From Nomia melanderi (Eukaryota > Arthropoda > Insecta > Hymenoptera > Halictidae): DNA of 64,000 nt. The DNA lies in assembly GCF_051020985.1 (NCBI RefSeq), contig NC_135000.1, forward strand, positions 24,458,784-24,522,783, in the 5' to 3' direction. Shown one piece after another: positions 26,501-38,500 of this stretch (position 1 is its first letter; every line of letters starts with the position of its first letter). A model generated the notes under the pieces. The model made no database searches and was not told where the DNA came from. It saw only the letters and a list, made by a program, of their open reading frames with translations. A program made the position numbers and the translations under genes.

Positions 26501-29500
26501 TCAAGGTAAGTTTCTCACTTTGCAGGCGCAACGCAATGGAAATTGGAATACATTTATGTGAAAGTGTCTAAGACACGATGTAATTTAGTAACCCTTTAGT
26601 TCTCCAATCCATGGAAGAATGCCGACTTATCGATTAAATATATTCTCTATAGAATCAGCACGAACCGATTACAGACTTGTTCGTCGACTTAAGAGATGGC
26701 AATCGCTTACTGTCCCTTTTAGAAGTCCTCACGTCTAAAGTTTATGTAAGTACACTCACTTTAAATAAATAATAGTACAATTAAACATGTTGCCCGTATC
26801 GTTCGTTGTTTATAATTTAGCCGTACCCCGCGTAATTCGATATAATCACTTCATTAAAATTTACGTTGTTTGGAACTAATAATTGTTTAATTAAACATAT
26901 TCCCATCGTGACCTATTAATTAAGATTTGATCTGTTTATAGTAAACATAATCTAGTTCATTTTATCGAGAGAACATTCTGTAAGTATACTCATCACGAGT
27001 GAATAATTACATAATTATACGTCTTGCCGCTATCGCGGCTTGGTCATTTTGCGTTTGATATAATCATTAAAACATTCCGATACCCGTCTTATTTTTAATC
27101 ATCCTATGGAGCAGTGGCATTCGTGCGTACGTTATGAGCTCTGCTAATAGGATTCCAAGCAGGTGCGCGTATCGGGTATTACGAATATTTGCATAAGAGC
27201 GGCGATTATCTATGCACGGTGGGCGTACGAGCATGCCGAGCTAAAAGTGCGTGTTGCCCCCTGCATTTAACTCGTTCCATAGGTGTCTTTACGTGTCCCG
27301 AAGATACGCATCGGGTTCAGTTCTTTTTATAAACCGTGTGACTTACGGGTCTTATTTTAACGATGATTCCAGAAACATAAAAGTGCGCCGGAACGCACCA
27401 AATTGACTCATCCCGAAACAATTAAATCGTTCTATTTACAGAAAAGAGAACGTGGTCGAATGAGAGTCCACCATCTCAACAATGTTAACAAAGCATTGCA
27501 AATTCTCGAACAGAACAACGTAAGTCGATGATCACGCTATCGTTGCGAATATGAAAGTTACCGTATGTTAATCGTTGCGTTTGTGTAATTCCCAGGTGAA
27601 ACTTGTAAATATTAGTAGCAACGATATCGTTGACGGTAATCCTAAGCTAACTTTGGGATTAGTATGGAGTATTATTTTACACTGGCAGGTCAGTTTCACG
27701 ATTGACTCGACTCGTTTTAGACCTAATTCGTCAGCGACCGCTGAACGAATACTTTTTCTCGCTGGATACTAATCGCATTGTTTATTCAGGTACATTATCA
27801 TTTGAAGGATCTGATGACAGAGTTGCAACAAACGAATTTGGAAAAAACACTTTTAGCATGGTGTCGTCAGAATTCACAGGTGAAACTTTGTTTTACTAAA
27901 GGAGAAAACGCAGACGGTCTCGCTACTAACAGAAAACCGTGGCCCGTTGCAAATTTTACATTTCATCGATCTTCTTCCAGAATTACCCTGGAGTTGATAT
28001 TAAAAATTTCACTACGTCTTGGTCGGACGGTCTTGCCTTCAACGCGATCCTTCACAGACGAAAACCACATCTATTCGATTTTAATAATATAGCCCGCAAA
28101 CACCCTAACGCCAGGCTAGACCATGCTTTTCGAATTGCTCAGGAACAGCTGGGCATCGAACGGCTGTTGGATCCCGAGGGTAAATTAGATCACTATCACT
28201 AATGCTTACATAGTACATCACAATTTAAGATATAACTAAAGTATCCCCCTTCTAAAAAAAATTCTTAAAATCGTGGAAGGGGTTAATGAGCGATCAATAG
28301 CGATATCTAATAGGACCAAAAAATTGTATCGTTATCAGTAATATGAGAATCCTTCGATAGTAGACCTCAATTCCTTGTTGATTCACCTAACTAAATCTTA
28401 GAAAAAGCGATGGGAAATAAGAACAGACTAGCAGTGAAGTGTATTGTACTCATTGCTTCAAACTTCACACGCTTAACACTTTCTCGCAGATGTGAATACA
28501 TCCGTACCAGACAAAAAGTCGATAATGATGTACGTTATGTGCCTCTTCCAATCGCTACCTCATTCCGGAGACGACATAGGCGAGCTAGATCTTTCAGTAG
28601 CTAGTGATGGTAGCCCAGTCACGACGCCAGGAGCTGAGGTAAACATTCCGATCCAATAATCTTGGATCAATTGATCAGAATCGACGGCACAATGTACTTC
28701 GTTTGTGCATCTCGAAAAACCCAACGCTTTTATTTATAGAACCCATTATCCTTCACTAATTTCGGGACACCGGCATCGAGACCAATGAGTCTAGCCACGA
28801 ACGTGTCCGTGGAGCTAGGCGGTTATCAAGTCGCACTCGAGGAAGTTTTAACTTGGCTCTTAGAGGCAGAGGATAAACTGAGCCATGCTCCGGAACCGGG
28901 CTCAAGCCTGGAAGTGCTGAAGCAACAATTTCACGAACATGAGACATTTTTAATGGAACTGTCCGGACACCAGGATGGAGTCGGTGCTGTGTTGGAGGAA
29001 GGTGCAAGATTATTAGCAGAAGGTGGCTTACACAAAGACGAGGAACACGAAGTTCGTGTTCAAATGTCGTTATTGAATTCCCGGTGGGAAGGGCTTCGCA
29101 TGCGGGCAATGGAGAGACAAACTAAAATTCATGAGGTACGAAAGTACGGAATGTCGTAACGAAGGGGAAAGTTCACCTTAGCTTGATGCACCTTTTCAAA
29201 TTTTCGTTGCATATTTTGTATACAAGTTGCACAGTTTATGCTGTAATTTGTATACATTCGCTAAGCGAAATGACCGGTTTCGGGAAAGTGTTTTGTACGT
29301 AATATCTATACAAGGGTGGATGTATTTGTAGGTTCTGATGCAGATGCAACAGGGCCAGTTAGATGCGCTCAGACAATGGTTAACAAGAACCGAAGATAGA
29401 ATTTCGCGAATGGCGGCTGCTGAATTGAATCCATCTGCCCTGGAGAAACATCTGAATCAATTAAGTGAATTAGAGCAAGATATTCAGGCGCAGCAAGGAG

Positions 29501-32500
29501 TTGTCGATGGCATGAGGAACATGGTGGTTGTTGTGGACGAGGAAAACTCGGAAGCGGTTTACGCTCAAATGGAGGATCAATTATCCGCGCTCGGTGAACG
29601 ATGGACGCATATCTGTAAGTGGAAAGAGGAAAGAAGGCAACGTCTGCAGTCCCTTTCCCTGCTTTGGCAGAGCATAAATGATGACTACAAGAGATTGGTC
29701 TCGTGGTTAAATGAAACTGAAATCACATTGAAACAAATGGAAGCTAATCAAGCGTCCGAGATCGGGGAAGTATTGGAGAGAATTAAGAAGTTGCAAATAC
29801 TAAAAATAGAAATGGATGCAAATCAGAAGAAATTGACCTCTTTACAAGAGTCAGTCCAAGAGTTAGAGGGTCAGAGCACTTCCTCCGAGTGCGTTAACAT
29901 ATTGCAAGATATCGAGAACCTCCAGGACAGATGGGAAGCAGTGGGGCAAATAATGGAAGTTCATGCTCAAAGGGTAATGGAAAGGAATTGTATAATTATT
30001 TATATATTACATTTCAGTGTATTCGTTCGCGAAATGTTAGCTTCTGCTTTGTATTGTAATAGATAACGAGTTCAGGATTTGAGTTCGATTTGAAATCCGA
30101 GAGGGAAATGATGGTAACTTCCGGTAATGAATGGATGTCCGAGACAGTAACAAGTATCGCTTATAAAGAAGAAATTACCGCGACGGTATGTTCCTGTAGA
30201 AATGTTTTTTGTTAAATTTCGAAAGTGTTATATGACATTAGTATTATGTGTTATGTATTTTTGTCTAGTCTACGCCTCATAGTGACTCAAAGAAACGTAG
30301 AATGGATAGTATAGCTAGACACGAATTTGAGTCCGCGCTCAATAATCTGTACAAATGGCTTGATTACGTCGATCTGGAAATTGGACGATCTGAGGGGGTA
30401 TTCGATCAATTAAGTGTTGAAGAAAAGAAAGTAGTCTACAATGACATGATAGTTGATACGGAGTCGCATAAAGATGATTATAATCGTGTTTTGCATTTGG
30501 GAAAGCAACTTCTTGAGGAATTGGAAAACATGAACGAATCGACAGAAGCGGAAGAATCGAAGCTGAAAGACGTTCAGAATTGTTGGCTGGCAATTAACAA
30601 TCGGTTGGATGAAATAAAATGTCGAATAGAATACCTTGAAGAAATAAAGAAGTTCAGAACTGAATTGGCTAGTTTGAATTTGATGTTGGATAGCTACTCC
30701 AAATGGTTGGACTCAAATAAAGGGAACAGCCAAGTTGAACCATTTAGGGTAATTGTTTTAATCATTATTTTCAAATAAGTACAGTAAAGTGATCGAACAA
30801 GATGTTTATCTAAGTATGATTTTTTACAATACAGGTAAAAATGAAATCAATGAAGTCTCACGAAGAACGCATTAAAAAACTGATGGAGAAAACCACTGAG
30901 TTGTCGAAAAATTCAGTCGGTACCAATGAAAGCTGTAACTTGAATGTAGATGTACAAACTTTCGTTTCAAGTTGGGAAACATTGTATAAAACGTAAATAA
31001 ACTTTCACTCATTAATTGAAACATTTGAATGAACATAGGTTTAAATTTGAATCTCGTTTTAGACTATCCGAAAAATTAGCCGAAATAAATGAAACCGTAG
31101 ATAAAACTCCGCCAAAAAAATACACGGAGTCAATTGGTAATCTTACCTCTTTCATTAACAATGTGGAGAGCACATTGTTGTCAGAGCATATAGTAATGTC
31201 AGATGACCAGACTATGGCGGAGCAGTTAAAGAAATTCAGTAATCTCCAGGAGTCTCTAAAAGAGCACCAAGAGATTTTTAATTACGTTAATAGCGTAGGA
31301 CATGAATTAATCATGAAAACGAGTGGAGACGCTCAGGGGCAGAGACTTAAGGATGAATTGCAAGATCTTAATACAAAATGGAGCGATATACCTATAATAT
31401 TAGAAGAACGTCAGCAAAACTTGTTGAAAGGTACTTGCACATGATTTTATTTGTTTTTATTGTGATGGTTTTAAAAATATGCGTTGTTATTGTATAGATA
31501 TTGAATTATTGAAACACTTCAATAATGAACTTTCTGAACTCGAGTATTGGCTTGAGGAATCGTATCAACGCTTAGAGGAGTTATCAAAAGACAATGTAAC
31601 TAACGACGTTGAGGCTATCGAGCATAGATTAAAACAGGTTCAATCTCTTTCCGATCGTATAAATCAAAAGAAACCGAAAATAGAGAAACTTCAAACATCA
31701 ACGAACAGATTACTCGAGAATTCCGAACCAAAGTTTGCCAGCGTGTTGAACAATAAATTAGAAGTTATATCGCATAAGTGGAATGCTATTGTAGACGGTG
31801 CTAAAAGTTTAAACGATAAGTATGAAGAGACTTTAAAGAAGAATGACGAGGTAATTGTCTGAAATCTCTCTGAATTCTAACATATTGCGACTCTTAATAC
31901 GTTCCTTTCAATCCTAACAGATAATAAATGGAATAGAAGACTTTACAAAGTGGCTATCAGCTTTAGAGAAAGAAATACCAGCTGAAACAAAAATAACGTC
32001 CTCAGTCGAACTGTTCCAAGTTCGTGGTCGATATCAGTTATTGAAAGAAAAGATTGATAAACGAGTAGAGGAATTTAGGAATCTTAATGAAATGGGTAAT
32101 GATAAACTGTTAAGCTCAGAAGGGTCTTCGGTACAAGAACTTGGTAGACGTTTTACATTCTTAAATGCTCGATGGACTGACGTTACGGATCGTATTTACG
32201 AGCGGTATAGACACTTGCAAAACGCTAGTCATGAGTATGGCGAATTTCGTGCTCTGGTTGCACAAGCAAGTGACTGGTTGGATAAGTTAGACAAACGACT
32301 TAAGAGGTCCACAGAAAGCGCCGCTGACGCTGAAGAAATTTCAGAAGAACTCGATGTAAGTCTAAACGTTCGTAGTCTGTCTACTCGTAGCAGCAGTAAA
32401 TAACGCAATAATTTATAATTAGTTTTTGAGAAATAATCGAATTGTGTTTTGAAAAGGATTTGGAGAATTACATACGAAATCATCCAGAAATGAGACTCGA

Positions 32501-35500
32501 AAAAATCCAAGAGATAGGTAAACAATTGATTGTAAGTAACATCATGACCCAGTCTATTCAAACAGACGTGGAAAGCTTGACAAACCGTTGGGAAAGTTTA
32601 AATAATCAGGTATGTGAATGTTACGTATACGAAGAATGCATTGATTTTTCAATATCCATTACGCGATGTGCACATTCGAAGCGCTTGAAATGTTATTTTT
32701 CTTTCTCTGAATTTTGTGTTTAACATTCAAAATTGTATTTATGTCTAACTGCATGCACCACTGCTAAAGAAGAATTGAAAGTTTTTTTATATATAAAAAA
32801 AAAAATGTTGTGTTTGAAGATTATTTTACTCTGCTTGAAAAAATTGCTTTGGTCCTTCTGATGAATTATTTTTTTTCGTCATATCGATCAGTTAAGTTTT
32901 TGAGATTTTTTTTTGAATGATTAAAATTTTAGATAATTATTCAAATCATTATGGATTTTAGCAATAGATTAGATTATTAGATTATTGTTAAATTCACGAT
33001 TCTAAAGGTATATATAATAACATATTTAATGAAGTTATACGGAAGATTAGAATTACATTTTGAGTAGGCAGGGCAGCGGGCCAAGCTGCTGGAAGGATCA
33101 GTGAAGCAAGCACAGCAATCAGAAGGACGCATTCGTGCTCTTCAAGACTCCTTAACGCAAATAGATTCTGAATTAACTGCACTTCTTGACTGCGACCTTA
33201 CTGCTGATGATTTGCCTCATGATTATCAGGTCTGTTAGTCAAATTTTCGTTACTTCCCCATCTAATCGTTTCAATAAGACAATTACAAAATTCATGTGTA
33301 AATGAATCATTCTTTGCTTCTACATTAATGAATATTGTATATAGAGCGTTGTTATGAAAAAGCATGACAGAGAGAATGTTATTTCTAGCAGAATGTTTTT
33401 TTGTACTCCAATGAAAATAGTCATTCAAATGTATGGCTGCATAACACTTTGAAGATATTTCGCTTGCAATTAATAAGTTGTTAAATGCAGGAGAACCAAG
33501 ATACAATTAATGGAACATACATTTTTATCCGTACCAGAAATTAATGGAGAAAATGGAGCATCAACAATCAACGCTACATGATATGGCGATGCAAATTGAA
33601 TCGTACAAAGCCGCTGGAAAGCAGGAAGTTGCGCTTAGATTACAAGAACAGTTGTGTCTTATAGAACAAACATTTTCCGAGGTACAAAAGAAGTTTCAGC
33701 GTTTCCGCTGTCCAACGAATTTGGAGCCAAGATTATCTAGAGCTTTGCGAGAACTGAGAGGAATCGAAGAAGCGACTTGTTTGCTGGAGTTGTCTTCAGA
33801 AGATCCAGAAGCCATTGATGGCCAACTTAAACATTGTTTGGTAATTAATTATTAGAATTATATTGTTCGTTTTCTGCGAAGATTAGGGAATCATAATAAA
33901 TTATTTACATTTATAGCGTTTTTACCAAACATTAAGTGAAATTAAAAGTGAAATTGAAAATATCATTCTCACTGGTAGAAAATTGGTTGAAGAGAAAAGT
34001 GTTGTTGAACCAGAGAAATTTTCCAAACGGATTGATATGTTGAAAGAATTGTATAATAAGGTAATATGGATACAGTATTAGTATGCGAATTTATGTTTTT
34101 GGAGTTAAAACTTACGATTACGTTTTACTTCTTTATTGCAGCTGGGATTACACATAACAGAATCAAAGTCATCTTTGGAAACAGCTTTAGATTTGTCACG
34201 TGATATCTATAAAAATATGTCCTACCTTAATATGTCCATAGATAGCATTAATAAAGAATTAGATAAACAAAAGAATATGCCTGATTTACCTGTCATTGCT
34301 ATATACGTGCGAGTAAGTTTTTAATCAGTGTTTGTAATAATATTTATTGAGTTAGTTTTAGATATTCGAATATAAATGATATAAATACTTGTTAAAATAG
34401 GAAACTATGACAGAAGTAATCCCAAGATTAAATGTTGTGAAAGATAAGTTATTCAAATCCCAAGAAGAATTTTCTAAGCTTTGTGACCCAATGTATCTGG
34501 AGCAACTTAAGGAGAAATTGTCAGATATTGCAACCAGATTAGCAAACACTGAAAAAAGATTAAAACATTGTAGTGCTACAGAGGTAAATATTTAGACGCA
34601 GAAAATGATTGCAGTGATTTCACGAAACAAATTTATGTAATTTTAGGAAGAACCTAATGTTGACGAAATAAATGCATGGCTCTTACAAGTTGAAGAAAAA
34701 TTGAATGAATTGGATACTGTTCCAGTTGATCAGTTGACAGAAAATCATTTTGAGCAATGCAAGGTAAATTAAGATTACACGGCATTTTAATATTTACATA
34801 ACGTTAAGATTTTACTTGAATTGTAACGTACTTGATAAAATTATGTTTCATTTCAGGCTGTCCAAAGTGAAATGATAGAAGCAAAGCCAAAGGTTAATCA
34901 GTTGCAGCGTTGTACTTATTTTCCGAAAGTAGCTGAAGTGTGCAACAAGTGGGAAGAAATATCAAATAGAATACAAGTACGTATGTCGTAAGAAGTTTTG
35001 AATATCATCCATTGCTTATTTTCTCATGGCTTGTATTGCTTGTTCTTTATCTTAACATTTGGTATATGTAATGCTTGTGCTTTATAGTACCATTACGTAT
35101 ATCTCATTCAAAAGAATTCACACTTTTGTGTTTGACTTTTTAAATTCTTTAATATCGATTATGAATTTTTAATCAAGTTATCTAATTCTTGATTGTGGTG
35201 CTTCTCAAGATTGATGTATTTTGTAATTAATTTTAACTTGGAAAATACCTTAGCTACATTTAGTAACTACATAAGTTTACTCATTATAATGTACACTTGA
35301 ATATTCACTGCTGATTATGTGTAAGTTACGTTGATACATGTTAGTGAAGTATGCCAAATATTTTGTCCAAGAGGTGTTTCTAGCTATGTACATAATACTC
35401 TTATTATTAGTGGAGAAACAGATATCATCTTTGGTGGATGGCAATGCATTGTTACTGGTCAATTATTTGTGACATTGTCTCTCCCCTTGTATAGAATTTC

Positions 35501-38500
35501 ATAGAGAGGTCTGAATATGATTTGTCGGAAGAACACGCAATAAGGAATGACATGAAATGTGCTCCAAGTTTTTGTATTGGTGATGGATACACGCAACAGA
35601 AACAAGCTTTGTTCGCACAACGAAATTGCATTGTCACTTTCATTTGGCCATGCTTGATATTGTCACACTATTAACATGCTCTTTCAATTAACCGTCGCCT
35701 GTCCATGAATTTTCTGTTACCTATCATATTTTCACAGGAATGGATCCACAAAATCACAGACAATTTATTAATAAAAAGTAAAGCGGGAGAAACTAAGGGG
35801 AGAGACAATTACGGACGCATTAAACTGTCTAGACAACCGGAACAAACTTCGGTGCAGCTAGTTAAAAAAGAAAATAAATTAGTAGATAAGAATGAGGAAA
35901 TATACGGGATAGGATACCTAAATCCTGCATTTGACGATAATCAGATTAACGTTATAAGTACACCCGAAACCTCGCCAGTCGATATAGTTCATAGAAGTCG
36001 GAAGTCTTCCGCAAAGTCTGAGAAAGTAAAGACTAAAGTTGTAGATGTTAGTAGAACCGTTAGACGGAAATTAGACATGAGTTCTATACCGGATGTCGTT
36101 CAAACTTCTCAGCCGCAAGTTGTTCATATTGACGATGATATACCCTCTTCATCCCCCGACGCAGATTTGTACATGCCCGACGAAGAATTCTTTTTATCAA
36201 AAAATAGTACCTTATTCTCCCAAGTATCCACCAATACATTGGTAACAACTGATTCAAAACCGTACGACGAATACAGTGCACAAACGAATCCCTTCCGTAT
36301 TGTAGAAGTGAAAGAAATGGAAATCAAAAAGTCTGTTGCATCCCCTGAAGACCATGTAATATTGCCAAGCGCAAATGTCAGTGTAGGATTAATGCCACAA
36401 GTCGTTGAGAGAGTAGAAATTGTTGAGGATACAGAGACAGAGCCGGAATCGGTAGATACTGACACCGAGGATAAAGAAGCTAGAGGAAAAATTTGTACTG
36501 GAGGGCAAATCATTAACAAGAAGAGAGAGCTCATTCCTATTTTAAAGAAAACCAAGTCGATAGATCCATATTCTGCTAAAAATCTAAAAAAATTAACTCT
36601 TAAATTAGACACTGAAGGGGTACCCTCAAATAGTCAGGTTTCAAGTAGCAAATTCATTAAGGTAGAAAGTAGTAAAACGTCATCGAATGTACAGTTGTAT
36701 TGCAATGTAAATAGAACTAAAGAAGGTGTATCGTATACGTGGAAAGACAAAGACAGTGTCGCCGAATATCTTATCCTCGAGGAAACTGAAACGAAATCAA
36801 AGTTGAGCGCAACATCTGATAGAGACATTGAGATTTCTAAAATACGTTCGAATGAGAAAGACAACTTTGATTCTGAAAAGAGCACTCGAGCTTTGTTATA
36901 TAGACGCGCAAGAAGTATGTCCAAAGATGATACGTTAGAAGACTGTGAAAGTTTTTACGGGAGTGATAAAGAAACCGACGATATTTTAATTTTTTCTGAC
37001 GACACAGAAATTGATGTTGGAAGTTCCAGTTCAGAAGGGGAAGACCTAAATTTAGGAGAAAATGTTGAACACCTCTTGGACAAGGTAATTTTAATGGCAT
37101 ACAATTTGCCATTGAAAGTTTCATAGTGCCTGTAATATTACTTCTTCTTGTAACTATTTAATCATAATTGAACAATTTCGCGAATAAATAGCGATAGGTG
37201 AAGGTTGACACATACACGTAAATCAACTTAATATTTTCTTTAAAATTTCTTTCACACCATTGTTATGTGTAGATACAAGCTGAAAGGTTAACGCAGGAAT
37301 CGCAACAGAAGACCGAGACGAAGGTTTCAGGCGTTAAGAATATTTATAAGAGATGTTTATCCAGAACAGGTCTGGAAAAATGTATTTTGGAGTTTGAACA
37401 GGCTGCTCAAAAAATGTTGCATAGAATGGATGTTATGTTTATGAGCATTAGTGGCATTATTAATGAAAAAGACCCTACAAAGCGTCTTGAGGTTTGCATA
37501 AATACCGTACATTTTTATAATGAAAATATAATAATTCTTTTACACATTTAATATATATTTTAGGTACTAGAAGGTGAAGTTAGTACTCTTGCACCAGACG
37601 CAGCAGCGTTAATTAGCAAAGGCGATGGTCTAGTCATGACAGTGCACACATCTGATCCTGTTAGGGCTGAGAAGATAAAGAATGAACATCAGGATAAGTT
37701 AAGGAGTAAATGGCATCAAGTTATGTCAGAGATCGAAACGAGGAGAATACAAGCACAACGCGGCGAAGAAATGCTACGACAATATAATAACATAATAGCA
37801 GACTTTGAAGATTGGTTTAGGGATGTCCCCTTGAAACTTGAACAAGTGAATAACTATGAAGGTCAGTTGGAGTCGTTCACAGCAGAATTTGATACTAAGC
37901 AAGAGCAGATTCATAAATTAAATGATCTGGCCGTCGAATTAAAAAGATTAAACGTTGGATACTCCGAAACTATACGATATAGTATTAATAGTAGATGGCA
38001 GGAAGTTAGCTCTCAGTTTAAAAGATATAGCGGTAGCAAGGATAAAGATAAGCATGTCACTGATAAGAAAGTGGAAGTGGTATGTACACATATATAAGAT
38101 ACGTTATATCTATAACTACAAATTATTGCCATTAAAAATATTACACTTTAATTTCTTATTTTATAGGATGTAGGCAGGATTGACTTGCAAGAATTTACCA
38201 CGAGAGTTAATAAGATTAGGGAGGCTGTCGTGACTGTGACCAGATCTCTAAATTCAATGCCATTGAATGGCGATGATTATGAGATGTTCGCGAACCAAGA
38301 AGATTGCTTAAAAAAGATTAGTAATGCTTTGAATATTCTTAAACCGAGTATTGAAGAAAGTAACTCGGTTTTTGAAAACGTTGCTTCTCAATTAAGAAGA
38401 GATCAAGCTGAACAGATAAGACGTTTGAGTGATAAATTGCGAGAAGAATGGATTAACGTTAATCAAAGTTACGTAGAAAGATACAATCGTTGGAATAAGT

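Noticed and set aside
28410..28604. Open frame crossing the acceptor of dystrophin exon 8
   Set aside because: It is the wrong frame; the exon reads DVNTSVPDKKSIMMYVMCLF in the phase of exon 7.
33069..33077. Alternative acceptor GGCAG for dystrophin exon 18
   Set aside because: Splicing after that AG puts a stop in frame; the AG at 33066-33067 keeps the rod open.
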